From contig JAUXWO010000025.1 in assembly GCA_030680175.1 (NCBI GenBank), positions 1-63,088 of the forward strand: a stretch of DNA of 63,088 bases, given 5' to 3'. The position numbers were made by a program, and so were the translations under genes. How positions within the stretch are numbered: position 1 is the first letter of the stretch; each line of letters begins with the position of its first letter. The notes under the pieces were generated by a model, which had not been told where the DNA came from, made no database searches, and worked only from the letters and a program-made list of their open reading frames with translations. Source of the stretch: Vicinamibacterales bacterium. GTDB taxonomy: Bacteria > Acidobacteriota > Vicinamibacteria > Vicinamibacterales > UBA2999. Positions 53,160 through 61,108 of the stretch are shown here, piece after piece.

Positions 53160-54281
53160 GTGAACGAAGACAAGGCCACCCGCTACCATCGGCTCCGGCG
53201 CCGGGCCGATCTTCTGGCCCTCGGGGCCGTGGGCAGCGTGCTGGCCGGGCTCGTCGCCAGCGGCGCGGTGTTCCGGCTGCGCGAAGTCTCGGCGGTCCTC
53301 GGCGAGCTGCTCCCCGGGATCGAAGGCGACGCCGCGACCGTTGTCGTCATGGCCACCGTCCTGTTCCTGCTCGTGCAGGCCCTTGAACTCCCGTTCGCGT
53401 GGTACCAGGGCTTCTCCCTCGAACATCGCTACGGCCTCGCCACGGTATCGGCCCGCCACTGGATCGCGGATCACCTGAAGGGCGCCGCGCTGAGCGTGGC
53501 GTTCGGGGTCGCGGCGGCCTCGGCCGTCTACGCGCTCCTGCGCGCCACGCCGGACTGGTGGTGGGCGTGGGCCGCGCTGCTGGCGTTCGTGGCGCTGGTG
53601 GCGGTGACGCAGCTGGCGCCGGTCGTCCTGTTGCCGCTCTTCTATCGCTTCACGCCCCTCGACCGCCCCGCGCTGGCCGCGCGCCTGCATGCGCTCGGCG
53701 CCCGCACGCGCCTCCCGGTGGCCGGCGTCTACGAGTGGCAGGTGAGCGGCCACACGCGCAAGGCGAACGCGGCGCTGGCCGGTCTCGGCCGCACGCGCCG
53801 CATCCTGCTGTCGGACACGCTGCTGGCCGGCTACTCGGACGATGAGATCGAGGTGGTGCTCGCGCACGAGCTCTCGCATCACGTCCATCACGACCTGTGG
53901 CGGATGATGGCGCTGCAGGCGGTGATGATCGCGGGCGGCTTCCTCGCCGCGCATGCCGTGCTCGGCACATGGGCGGAGGCGATCGGGCTGCGCGGGGCCG
54001 CCGATCCCGCGGGCCTGGCGCTGCTGCTGCTCGTGGCCGGGGCGTGGGCCGGGGCGTGGCTGCCGATCCTCAACGCCGCGTCCCGCGCGCACGAGCGGCG
54101 CGCCGACCGCTTCGCGCTCGAGCTGACACGGAATCCGGCGGCGTTCATCTCCGCAATGCGCCGGCTCGGCCAGCAGAACATGGCCGAGGACGACCCGCCG
54201 CCGCTCGCCGCCTGGCTGTTCCACTCGCACCCCACGGTCCGCGCCCGCATCCAGGCCGCGCTCACGTGGGAGGCGCGGTAG
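53160..54281 (+). CDS. M48 family metalloprotease (Ste24-like)
   Basis: A 373-residue membrane zinc protease of the Ste24/CAAX-protease type. The zinc site is HELSH in VVLAHELSHHVHHDLW, with the third ligand Glu downstream in AHERRADRFALELTRNPAAF. About six or seven hydrophobic segments surround it, and an N-terminal part shows the Ste24 pattern (ELPFAWYQGFSLEHRYGLAT). In bacteria it probably takes part in membrane protein quality control. GTG start at 53160 is inferred from the frame; no strong ribosome binding site is seen. Confidence 0.92.
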   Translation: MNEDKATRYHRLRRRADLLALGAVGSVLAGLVASGAVFRLREVSAVLGELLPGIEGDAATVVVMATVLFLLVQALELPFAWYQGFSLEHRYGLATVSARHWIADHLKGAALSVAFGVAAASAVYALLRATPDWWWAWAALLAFVALVAVTQLAPVVLLPLFYRFTPLDRPALAARLHALGARTRLPVAGVYEWQVSGHTRKANAALAGLGRTRRILLSDTLLAGYSDDEIEVVLAHELSHHVHHDLWRMMALQAVMIAGGFLAAHAVLGTWAEAIGLRGAADPAGLALLLLVAGAWAGAWLPILNAASRAHERRADRFALELTRNPAAFISAMRRLGQQNMAEDDPPPLAAWLFHSHPTVRARIQAALTWEAR

Positions 54282-54294
54282 GGGAGTAGGGAGA

Positions 54295-54386
54295 ATTGCA
54301 GATTGCAGATTGCAGATTGCAGATTGCATTCGCCGAAAGCCGAAAGCCGACAGCCGACAGCCGGCAGCCGGCAGCCGACAGCCGGC
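54295..54386. repeat. Two adjacent heptamer arrays
   Basis: 54295-54328 has about five ATTGCAG units (the AGATTGC family, shifted). It is directly followed at 54331-54386 by eight 7-mers of consensus AGCCGRC, the family seen between pilB and pilT. The two families joined in the same gap before the GDPD gene show that they travel or expand in the same kind of site. Confidence 0.85.
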
Positions 54387-54440
54387 AGAGGTTACATCAT
54401 CGTCAACGGGGGCTGTCATGCTGAGCGGCGGAGGATGTTC

Positions 54441-55385
54441 ATGCGCCAGTGCGTTGTCGCCGTGGCTCTCGCCGCCGTTGCCATGACCGGGTGTTCCGGG
54501 ACGCCGTCTCCGCCGGCTGCCGCCGACGCGCCGTCTCCGCGGAAGGTCAACGTGGCGCACCGCGGGGCGTCGGCGTACGCGCCAGAGCACACGCGGCCGG
54601 CCTACCGGCTCGCCATCGAGCAGGGCGCGGACTTCGTCGAGCAGGACCTCGCCGTCACCAGGGACGGCATCCTCATCAGCCTGCACGATGCGAGCCTCGA
54701 GCGGACGACGAACGTCGAGGAGGTCTTCCCCGACCGGTTCACCGAGCTGACCGACCAGGGGCAGACGCGGAGGGTCTGGCTTGCCAACGACTTCACGCTC
54801 GCCGAGATCAAGCAGCTCGATGCCGGTGGCTGGTTCGGTCCGGAGTTCGCCGGCGAGCAGGTGCTGACGTTTGACGAGGCCATCGCGGAGATCAGGGGGA
54901 AGGCCGGGCTCTTCCCCGAGTTGAAGGCGCCGGAGCTCTACGCCGAGCGCGGCGTCGACGTCGAGGGGCTCGTGGCCGAGGCGCTCGATCGCCACGGGCT
55001 GCGCGGGCCGGGGGCGGATCCCGGCACGCCCGTCATCCTGCAGACGTTCAGCGAGGCGACGGCCAGGTCGCTCGTGGCGAAGGCCATCGGCGTGCCCGTG
55101 GTGCTGCTGATCAGCAACCCGGACGGGTGGGACACGCCGGCGATCGTGGCCGGGTGGAAGGCGGCCGGCATCCACGGCATCGGTCCCGCGAAGCAGATCC
55201 TCCTGAAGCGCCCCGAACTCGTGCAGTGGGCGCACGAGGCCGGCCTGACGGTCACCCCGTACACCTTCCGCGCCTCGGACACCGGCACGTTCCCGGACGT
55301 GACCGCGGAGATGGCCCACTTCCTCGACACCCTCGGCGTCGACGCGCTCTTCACCGACAACCCCGACCTGTTCCCGCGCCGCTGA
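54441..55385 (+). CDS. Lipoprotein glycerophosphodiester phosphodiesterase
   Basis: Hydrolyses glycerophosphodiesters to glycerol-3-phosphate and an alcohol. The 314-residue protein has a lipoprotein signal ending VAMTGC and a TIM-barrel GDPD domain: AHRGASAYAPEHTRPAY (HRG and the PEHT metal ligand), the EQDLAVTRDGILISLHD (E-x-D and the second His), then FPELKAP and the terminal LFTDNPDLF. ATG 54441 is chosen because GGAGG lies six bases upstream; ATG 54435 would put it too close. The gene is in the usual place for a membrane-lipid scavenging enzyme. Confidence 0.92.
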   Translation: MRQCVVAVALAAVAMTGCSGTPSPPAAADAPSPRKVNVAHRGASAYAPEHTRPAYRLAIEQGADFVEQDLAVTRDGILISLHDASLERTTNVEEVFPDRFTELTDQGQTRRVWLANDFTLAEIKQLDAGGWFGPEFAGEQVLTFDEAIAEIRGKAGLFPELKAPELYAERGVDVEGLVAEALDRHGLRGPGADPGTPVILQTFSEATARSLVAKAIGVPVVLLISNPDGWDTPAIVAGWKAAGIHGIGPAKQILLKRPELVQWAHEAGLTVTPYTFRASDTGTFPDVTAEMAHFLDTLGVDALFTDNPDLFPRR

Positions 55386-55387
55386 CT

Positions 55388-55607
55388 ACGTACAAAAGAC
55401 CTACAAAACACGAAGGACACGAAGGTCACGAAGAAACGGGGTCAATTCAAGGATCCAGTTCCGAACTGGGTCTTTGAGTTTGAACCTTCTTGGTGCGTCT
55501 TCGTCTCTTCCCGCCTCCGCTCGCCTTAGTCTCAGGCGAGCTTCGGCGAGGTCACGCCGTAGCGGCCTCCGGCCGCGGAGGCGGACGTGTTCTTCGTGTT
55601 TGTACGT
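55388..55607. repeat. CACGAAGG paired-arm element, copy F (degraded)
   Basis: The left arm (55388-55434) has an insertion, CAAAAGACCTA, and reads AAGGTCACG in the third unit. The right arm is reduced to one unit (TTCTTCGTGTTTGTACGT, 55590-55607). A hairpin GCTCGCCT/AGGCGAGC lies inside at about 55521-55543. The element ends three bases before the stop of the minus-strand cupredoxin gene. Confidence 0.7.
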
Positions 55608-55609
55608 GA

Positions 55610-55969
55610 TCAGCGCGGATTGACGATCAGCACGCCGCGCATCTCGGCGCAGCGGGGGTCGGACGTGAGGTTGCAGTAGAACTCGAAGCGGCCCGCCTGA
55701 TCGGCGCGGAACTCGAAGGTGATGGACTGGCCGCCGGCGGCGCGCTTGATGATGCGGTAGGCGTCGAGCGCGAAGCTGTGGGGGCGGGCCTCGCTCTGGA
55801 GGGTGATGCGGACCAGGTCGTCCTGGGACACCTCGATGCGGTTCGGCGTGAACTGGTAGTCCGCCGCCACGATCGTGAACGCGCGGCGGTTGGGCGCCTG
55901 CTCCTGCGCCGCGGCGGTGGCGGGCAGCGCCATCACGAACAACAGGACGGCCGCCAGACAGGTCTTCAT
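55610..55969 (-). CDS. Periplasmic cupredoxin-like protein
   Basis: A 119-residue protein with a signal peptide (about 1-22, ending TAAAQ) and a Cupredoxin_1 fold: AADYQFTPNRIEVSQDDLVR, then RPHSFALDAY with a candidate His ligand, and GRFEFYCNLTSDPRCAEMRG with a candidate Cys and Met. The usual His two or three residues before the Met is a Cys here, so it may not be a normal type 1 or CuA site. ATG 55969 is the start; the longer upstream frame translates the heptamer array at 55986. The protein may shuttle electrons or bind copper. Confidence 0.75.
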   Translation of the reverse strand: MKTCLAAVLLFVMALPATAAAQEQAPNRRAFTIVAADYQFTPNRIEVSQDDLVRITLQSEARPHSFALDAYRIIKRAAGGQSITFEFRADQAGRFEFYCNLTSDPRCAEMRGVLIVNPR

Positions 55970-55985
55970 CGCTCGATTGTAGAAC

Positions 55986-56069
55986 GGGGAGTGGGTGGTG
56001 GGGAGTGGGGAGTGGGGAGTGGGGGATGGGTGGTGGGTGGTGGGGGGTGGGGGGTGGGTGGTGGGGGTT
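55986..56069. repeat. G-rich heptamer array (12 units), left arm
   Basis: Twelve exact 7-base units from GGGGAGT, GGGTGGT, GGGGGGT and close variants, 16 bases upstream (minus strand) of the cupredoxin ATG. The inverted C-rich array lies at 56128-56169. The motif resembles the cyanobacterial STRR1-type repeat. Confidence 0.9.
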
Positions 56070-56127
56070 GTCAGCAACCAGCTATCGGCGACCAGCTCGG
56101 CCTCCAGCTGAGAAGCTGATCGCTGCC

Positions 56128-56169
56128 ACTACCCACTACCCACTCCCCACTACCCACTACCCACTCCCC
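56128..56169. repeat. C-rich heptamer array (6 units), right arm
   Basis: Units ACTACCC, ACTACCC, ACTCCCC, ACTACCC, ACTACCC, ACTCCCC: the reverse complement of the G-rich family at 55986. The 58 bases between the arrays contain several CAGCT/AGCTG words and could form a cruciform. Confidence 0.9.
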
Positions 56170-56173
56170 ACTA

Positions 56174-56213
56174 CACGACGAAGGGCCGGCCTTGCGGCCG
56201 GCCCTTCGTCGTG
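56174..56213 (-). terminator. Perfect 18-bp hairpin after pnp
   Basis: 56174-56191 pairs perfectly with 56196-56213 around TTGC, 17 bases past the pnp stop. There is no long T-run, but the stem is strong. It probably ends the pnp transcript. Confidence 0.8.
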
Positions 56214-56230
56214 TGTGGTCGCTGCGAGGG

Positions 56231-58342
56231 CTACGTCGTCGGCGCGGCCGGGGCCGCGCCCTCTTCCTGCAGCAGGGCCTTGCGGCTCAGGCGGATCTTG
56301 CCGGTGGGGTCGATGTTGATGACCTTCACCAGGACCTGCTGGCCTTCCTTCAGCTCGTCCCGCACGTCCTTCACGCGATGGTTCGCGATCTCGGAGACGT
56401 GGAGCAGGCCGTCGGTGCCCGGCATGATCTCGACGAACGCGCCGAAGTCGGTGATGCGCTGCACCTTGCCGAGGTAGGTCTTGTTCAGCTCCGGCGTCGC
56501 CGTGAGCTCCTGGATGATGCCGATGGCCTTGGCGGCCGCCGCCTCGTCCGCCGACGCCACGTTCACGAGCCCATCGTCCTCGACGTCGATCTTGACGCCC
56601 GTGCGCTCGATGATCGACCGGATCATCTTGCCGCCGGGCCCGATGACGTCGCGGATCTTGTCGACCGGGATGCGGATCGAGACGATCCGGGGCGCGTAGG
56701 TCGAGATGCTCTGCCGATGGCCGGGGAGGGCCGCCTGCATCTTCTCGAGGATGTGCAGCCGGCCGGCGCGCGCCTGCGTGAGCGCCGCGCGCATGATCTC
56801 GGACGAGATGCCCGACACCTTGATGTCCATCTGCAGCGACGTGATGCCGTTGGCGGTGCCGGCCACCTTGAAGTCCATGTCGCCGAAGTGATCCTCGGCG
56901 CCGGCGATGTCCGACAGCACCGCGTACTTCCCGGTGGACTCGTTGATGATGAGGCCCATCGCCACGCCGGCCACCGGCGCCTTGAGCGGCACGCCCGCAT
57001 CCATCATCGCCAGCGAGCCGCCGCAGACCGTTGCCATCGACGAGCTGCCGTTCGACTCGAGGATGTCCGACACGATGCGGACGGTGTAGGGGAACTGATC
57101 CTCGGGCGGCATCATCGGCGCGAGCGCGCGTTCGGCGAGGGCGCCGTGGCCGATCTCACGCCGGCCGGGGCCGCGGAGGAACTTCACCTCGCCGACCGAG
57201 AAGGGCGGGAAGTTGTAGTGGAGCATGAAGCGCTTCCACAGCTCGCCGTCCACCATCTCGATCTTCTGCTGGTCGTCGGCGGTGCCGAGCGTCGCCGTGA
57301 CGAGCGCCTGCGTCTCGCCGCGGGTGAACACCGACGAGCCGTGCACGCGCGGGAGCACGGTGTTCTCGATGGTGATGGGGCGGATCTCGTCGAACTTGCG
57401 GCCGTCGAGCCGGATGCCGCGCTCGAGGATCTCGTCGCGCAGGATCTGCTCCTGCAGCCCGCTGAAGATGCCCTTGGCCTCGCCCTTGCGGCCGGCCTGA
57501 TCCTCGGGCAGCGTCTTGACGAAGTCCTTGAACACGCGGTCGACCGTGGCGTAGTTCACGAGCTTGCCGCGGATGCGCATGGCGTTCGTGAGCGGCTCGA
57601 ACGTCTGCTCGCGCACCGTCTGCGCGAACGCCGCATCCACCGTCACTTCCGGCGCCGGCAGCTTCTCGCGTCCGGCGTCCTTCGCCAGGGCGTCGATCGT
57701 GTCGCAGATGGCCTTGATGGCGGTGTGCGCGACCTCGAGGGCCTCGACCACTTCGTCTTCCGTCACCTCGTTGGCGCCGGCTTCGACCATCACGATGCCG
57801 TCCTTGCTGCCCGCGACGAGCAGGTCCAGGCGGCTCTGCTTGCGCTGCGGGAAGGTCGGGTTGACGACGAACTGTCCGTCAACGTGGCCCACGCGGACGC
57901 CGGCGATCGTCTTCTCGAAGGGCATCTCCGACAACGCCAGTGCCGCCGACGCGCCCGTGATCGCCAGGACGTCCGAGTCGTGCTCGGTGTCGGCCGAGAT
58001 CACGAAGCCGATGATCTGCGTCTCGAAGTTCCAGCCGGCCGGGAAGAGCGGACGGATCGGCCGGTCGATGAGCCGGCAGGTCAGCACTTCCTTCTCGGTG
58101 GGCTTGCCCTCGCGCTTGAAGAACCCGCCCGGGATGCGGCCCGACGCGTAGGTGTTCTCGCGGTAATCCACCGTCAGCGGCAGGAAGTCGATGCCTTCAC
58201 GGGCGCTCGACGCGTGGCAGGCCGTGACGAGCACCATGGTGTCGCCCTGGCGGACCACCACGGCCCCGTCGGCCTGCTTGGCCAGGCGGCCGGTCTCGAT
58301 CGACAGCGTGTGCTGCCCGACCTGTACTTCACGTTTGTGCAT
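56231..58342 (-). CDS. pnp: Polynucleotide phosphorylase
   Basis: Phosphorolytic 3'-to-5' exoribonuclease and degradosome component. The 703-residue product has two RNase PH domains, with the catalytic core DIAGAEDHFGDMDFKVAGTA, then a KH domain (IRIPVDKIRDVIGPGGKMIR) and an S1 domain (YLGKVQRITDFGAFVEIMPG). It is the normal length with a short Ala/Pro tail. It follows rpsO, separated by a 20-bp palindrome (58409-58428), the classic rpsO-pnp arrangement. It starts 88 bases after the rpsO stop. Confidence 0.98.
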   Translation of the reverse strand: MHKREVQVGQHTLSIETGRLAKQADGAVVVRQGDTMVLVTACHASSAREGIDFLPLTVDYRENTYASGRIPGGFFKREGKPTEKEVLTCRLIDRPIRPLFPAGWNFETQIIGFVISADTEHDSDVLAITGASAALALSEMPFEKTIAGVRVGHVDGQFVVNPTFPQRKQSRLDLLVAGSKDGIVMVEAGANEVTEDEVVEALEVAHTAIKAICDTIDALAKDAGREKLPAPEVTVDAAFAQTVREQTFEPLTNAMRIRGKLVNYATVDRVFKDFVKTLPEDQAGRKGEAKGIFSGLQEQILRDEILERGIRLDGRKFDEIRPITIENTVLPRVHGSSVFTRGETQALVTATLGTADDQQKIEMVDGELWKRFMLHYNFPPFSVGEVKFLRGPGRREIGHGALAERALAPMMPPEDQFPYTVRIVSDILESNGSSSMATVCGGSLAMMDAGVPLKAPVAGVAMGLIINESTGKYAVLSDIAGAEDHFGDMDFKVAGTANGITSLQMDIKVSGISSEIMRAALTQARAGRLHILEKMQAALPGHRQSISTYAPRIVSIRIPVDKIRDVIGPGGKMIRSIIERTGVKIDVEDDGLVNVASADEAAAAKAIGIIQELTATPELNKTYLGKVQRITDFGAFVEIMPGTDGLLHVSEIANHRVKDVRDELKEGQQVLVKVINIDPTGKIRLSRKALLQEEGAAPAAPTT

Positions 58343-58408
58343 GGAAAGCCTCTTGCGGGGTCACGTTCCCCAGTGTGCGAACTACAGAAAATTGGCGGCA
58401 GTGCCACT

Positions 58409-58428
58409 CGGCACGGCTAGCCGTGCCG
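58409..58428. promoter_or_regulatory. Perfect 20-bp palindrome between rpsO and pnp
   Basis: CGGCACGGCTAGCCGTGCCG is self-complementary over its whole length and lies three bases past the rpsO stop (minus strand). In E. coli this junction holds a leaky terminator and an RNase III hairpin; the hairpin here could act as either. Confidence 0.75.
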
Positions 58429-58430
58429 GG

Positions 58431-58700
58431 CTACTTGCGGATGCCCAGGCGCTTGATGAGCTCGGCGTAGCGCGACGTGTCCTTGCTCTTCAAGTAATCC
58501 AGCAGGCGGCGCCGCTGGCCGACGAGCTTCAGCAGGCCGCGCCGCGAATGATGGTCCTTCGCGTGGGTCTTGAAGTGCTCGGTCAGGTAGGTAATGCGTT
58601 CGCTCAGGATCGCGACCTGCACCTCGGGGGACCCGGTGTCCGACCCGTGCGTGCGGTAGCTGTCGATGAGCTCGGTCTTCTTGTCTTTCGTGAGAGCCAC
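58431..58700 (-). CDS. rpsO: 30S ribosomal protein S15
   Basis: Early-binding 30S protein that organises the central domain of 16S rRNA. The 89-residue length is exact for the family. Conserved parts: [40 protein letters not shown] and [20 protein letters not shown], ending RLGIRK. It lies between truB and pnp, the usual bacterial order. An AGGAC stretch precedes the ATG. Confidence 0.97.
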   Translation of the reverse strand: MALTKDKKTELIDSYRTHGSDTGSPEVQVAILSERITYLTEHFKTHAKDHHSRRGLLKLVGQRRRLLDYLKSKDTSRYAELIKRLGIRK

Positions 58701-58795
58701 AGTCTGTCCTCCACGTACGGCCGAGAACGGGGTTCACCCCGGCGTTCCAAGCCGCCGTATGCGTCTATCTGGCACTGGCCAAAAGACTTTTGATG

Positions 58796-59698
58796 TTAGC
58801 GCAAAACGATGGACGGGTGCAAAAAACCAGCGGCGGCGGGGGTCGCCAGCGCCACCAGGGCCCCGTCCGGCCCCAGGAGCTGAATCGGTCCGGGACCCGA
58901 CGGTGGCGGCCCGGCGAAGTCGGCCGGGCCGACGTCCTGCCCGTGGCCGACGCGCTCGAGCCCCCGCGGGGTGAGCGATACCGCCGAGGCGTCCGGCAGC
59001 AGCCGTTCGAGCGGCTGGAGGAGGCCCGCGAGTGCCGGCCGCTCTTCGGGCCGGAGCCGGTCGAAGGGGACCGCCTGGGCCAGCGTGAACGCCCCGGCCC
59101 GTGTCCGCCGGAGCCCTGCGAGGTGCGCGCCGGTCCCGAGCACGGCCCCAAGATCGTGGGCGAGCGACCGTACGTAGAAGCCGGCCGACGCGCGCACGGT
59201 CAGGCACGCACGGTCGCCGTCCCACCCGGTCAACTCCAGCGCCTCGACCGTCACGGTGACCGGCGCCGGCGTCACGGCTTCGTCACGACGCGCCCGCGCG
59301 TACGCCCGCTCGCCGTCCACCTTCTTGGCCGAGTAGGCCGGTGGCGTCTGCGCGAACGTGCCCCGGAACCCCGCCAGCGCCGCCTCCACGGCCTCCGCCG
59401 TCGGCCGCCGTCCGGTCTCCTCCGTCACGGCGCCGGCCGCGTCGTAGGTGTCGGTGGCACGGCCAAAGGCGACGATCGCGTCGTACTCCTTGGTCGACGC
59501 GCTCAGGAACTGCGCGAGCCGCGTGGCCTTGCCGACGACGAGCGGGAGCACACCGGTGGCGAGCGGGTCGAGGGTGCCGGTATGGCCCACGCGCGGCGTG
59601 CCGAGCGCGCGGCGCGCGCGCGCGACGACGTCGTGGGAGGTCATCCCCGACGGCTTGTCGACGACGAGGACGCCGTGGGGCTGGGGGGACTCGCTCAT
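58796..59698 (-). CDS. truB: tRNA pseudouridine-55 synthase
   Basis: Makes pseudouridine 55 in the T-loop of tRNAs. The 300-residue sequence has VDKPSGMTSHDVVARARR and the active-site motif VGHTGTLDPLATGVLPLVVG, with the catalytic Asp. AYSAKKVDGERAYARAR and GFYVRSLAHDLGAVLG follow. A C-terminal PUA-like portion ends LHPSIVLR. ATG at 59698 overlaps the nrnA stop by four bases (ATGA); the much longer open frame upstream is the nrnA antisense-frame shadow. Confidence 0.96.
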   Translation of the reverse strand: MSESPQPHGVLVVDKPSGMTSHDVVARARRALGTPRVGHTGTLDPLATGVLPLVVGKATRLAQFLSASTKEYDAIVAFGRATDTYDAAGAVTEETGRRPTAEAVEAALAGFRGTFAQTPPAYSAKKVDGERAYARARRDEAVTPAPVTVTVEALELTGWDGDRACLTVRASAGFYVRSLAHDLGAVLGTGAHLAGLRRTRAGAFTLAQAVPFDRLRPEERPALAGLLQPLERLLPDASAVSLTPRGLERVGHGQDVGPADFAGPPPSGPGPIQLLGPDGALVALATPAAAGFLHPSIVLR

Positions 59699-60675
59699 GC
59701 CGTCGCGGCGGCGCGGTCCACCGCCTCGGCGGCCAGGGCCAGGAAGGCCGCCTGGACGGTGGCGAGGTCGCCCGACGCGCCGCAGCCGGCCGCATTGCGG
59801 TGCCCGCCGCCCCCGTGCGCCTTCGCGATGGCGCCGATGTCGGTCGCGCCCTTCGACCGCAGGCTGATCCGGTAGTCGCCGGGCGCGACCTCCTTGAGGA
59901 ACAGCACCGCCTGGATGTCCTTCACCGTCAGCGGGAAGTTGATGAGGCCCTCGGTGTCGTCGTAGGTGCCCCCCGCCTCGGCCGCCATCGCCGGCGTGAT
60001 CGTGAGCATCGCGACCCGGCCCGAGGCGTCGAGCCGCATGCCGGCCAGCACCGCGCCCCACAGCTTCACGCGCGCGAGGCTGCCGCTGTCGTAATGCGTG
60101 CGCGCGATCCACTGCGGATCGGCCCCCGCCGCGACCGCGCGGCCGGCGATCTCGTACGTGCGCGGCGTGAGATGCGAGAAGTGGAACGAGCCCGTGTCGG
60201 TCAGGATCGCCAGGTAGATGTGCGTCGCCATCTCCGGCGACAGCGGCACGCCGAGCCGCTCGATCAGCGTGAACGCCTGCTCGCCGCACGCGGCGGCCGA
60301 CTCGTCGATCCAGTTCTCGACGCCGTAGGCGGTGTTGCCGGGATGATGATCGATGTTGACGACCGGCGACCGGTCGAGCCCCGCGACGCCCGTGCGCGCC
60401 AGCGTGCTGCACTCCATGACGATCGCGGCGTCGTACGCCTCGTCGACGGCCGTGGCGATCCGGATCCCGTCCACGCCGGGAAAGGGCTGGAGGTAGGGCG
60501 CGGGGAGGTCGGCCATCACCATGTGCGCGTCCTTGCCGAGCGCGCGCAGGGCGTAGACCATGGCCAGGCCCGATCCGATGGCGTCACCATCGGGCCGTTC
60601 ATGCGACGAGACGATGAAGCGGTGGCCGTCGTGCAGGCGGGCGGCGATGGGCGCCAGCGGGTCAGGACTGCTCAT
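59695..60675 (-). CDS. nrnA: DHH/DHHA1 phosphoesterase, NrnA-like
   Basis: Nano-RNase/pAp phosphatase that degrades short RNA oligonucleotides. The 326-residue sequence has the DHH motifs SSHERPDGDAIGSGLAMVY and NIDHHPGNTAYG, then YLAILTDTGSFHFSHLTPRT, and the DHHA1 Gly-rich signature AHGGGGHRNAAGCGASG. It sits between rbfA and truB, a position seen in many Gram-positive and some Gram-negative genomes. The first 14 bases overlap the end of rbfA. Confidence 0.95.
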   Translation of the reverse strand: MSSPDPLAPIAARLHDGHRFIVSSHERPDGDAIGSGLAMVYALRALGKDAHMVMADLPAPYLQPFPGVDGIRIATAVDEAYDAAIVMECSTLARTGVAGLDRSPVVNIDHHPGNTAYGVENWIDESAAACGEQAFTLIERLGVPLSPEMATHIYLAILTDTGSFHFSHLTPRTYEIAGRAVAAGADPQWIARTHYDSGSLARVKLWGAVLAGMRLDASGRVAMLTITPAMAAEAGGTYDDTEGLINFPLTVKDIQAVLFLKEVAPGDYRISLRSKGATDIGAIAKAHGGGGHRNAAGCGASGDLATVQAAFLALAAEAVDRAAATA

Positions 60676-61105
60676 CTGGTGTGGGCGCCGGCGGGGGTGC
60701 CGGGGCGGGGGCGGCCTCGTCGTCCGGGGGCAGCTCCCCGCGGGCGATGCGCGCCTCCTTCTCGGCCTGCAGGTCGGCCAGGATCTGCTCGACGCGTTCC
60801 TGCGCGGCCGTGGCCTCGTCGAATTGGAACTGCACCTCGGGCACCCGCCGGAGCGACATCCGGCCGCTCAGCAGGTGCCGCACGAACGGCGCCGCGCGGG
60901 CGAGCGCCTTCTCGGTGCGGTCGCGCTCGGCGCGGTCGCCGATGAGCGTCCAGTAGGCGCGCGCGAGCGACAGATCGCCCGTCACCTTGACGCGGGTGAT
61001 CGTCACGAGGCCGATCCGGGGATCGCTGACCTCGGTGGCCAGCATCTGGCTCAGCTCCTCGCGGATCTGCTCGGCGATGCGTTCAACGCGGTGGGACAGG
61101 GCCAT
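60662..61105 (-). CDS. rbfA: Ribosome-binding factor A
   Basis: Cold-shock assembly factor that binds the 30S subunit and helps mature the 16S 5' end. The 147-residue sequence has the KH-type core (MALSHRVERIAEQIREELSQ, EVSDPRIGLVTITRVKVTGD, HLLSGRMSLRRVPEVQFQFD). The last 30 residues are an Ala/Pro/Asp-rich tail not found in the shortest homologues. It begins three bases after the infB stop and overlaps nrnA by 14 bases. Confidence 0.95.
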   Translation of the reverse strand: MALSHRVERIAEQIREELSQMLATEVSDPRIGLVTITRVKVTGDLSLARAYWTLIGDRAERDRTEKALARAAPFVRHLLSGRMSLRRVPEVQFQFDEATAAQERVEQILADLQAEKEARIARGELPPDDEAAPAPAPPPAPTPDEQS

Positions 61106-61108
61106 GGG

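Noticed and set aside
55500-55560. Small gene in the spacer of repeat copy F
   Set aside because: No start codon with a ribosome binding site and no plausible product; the segment holds a hairpin and repeat debris.
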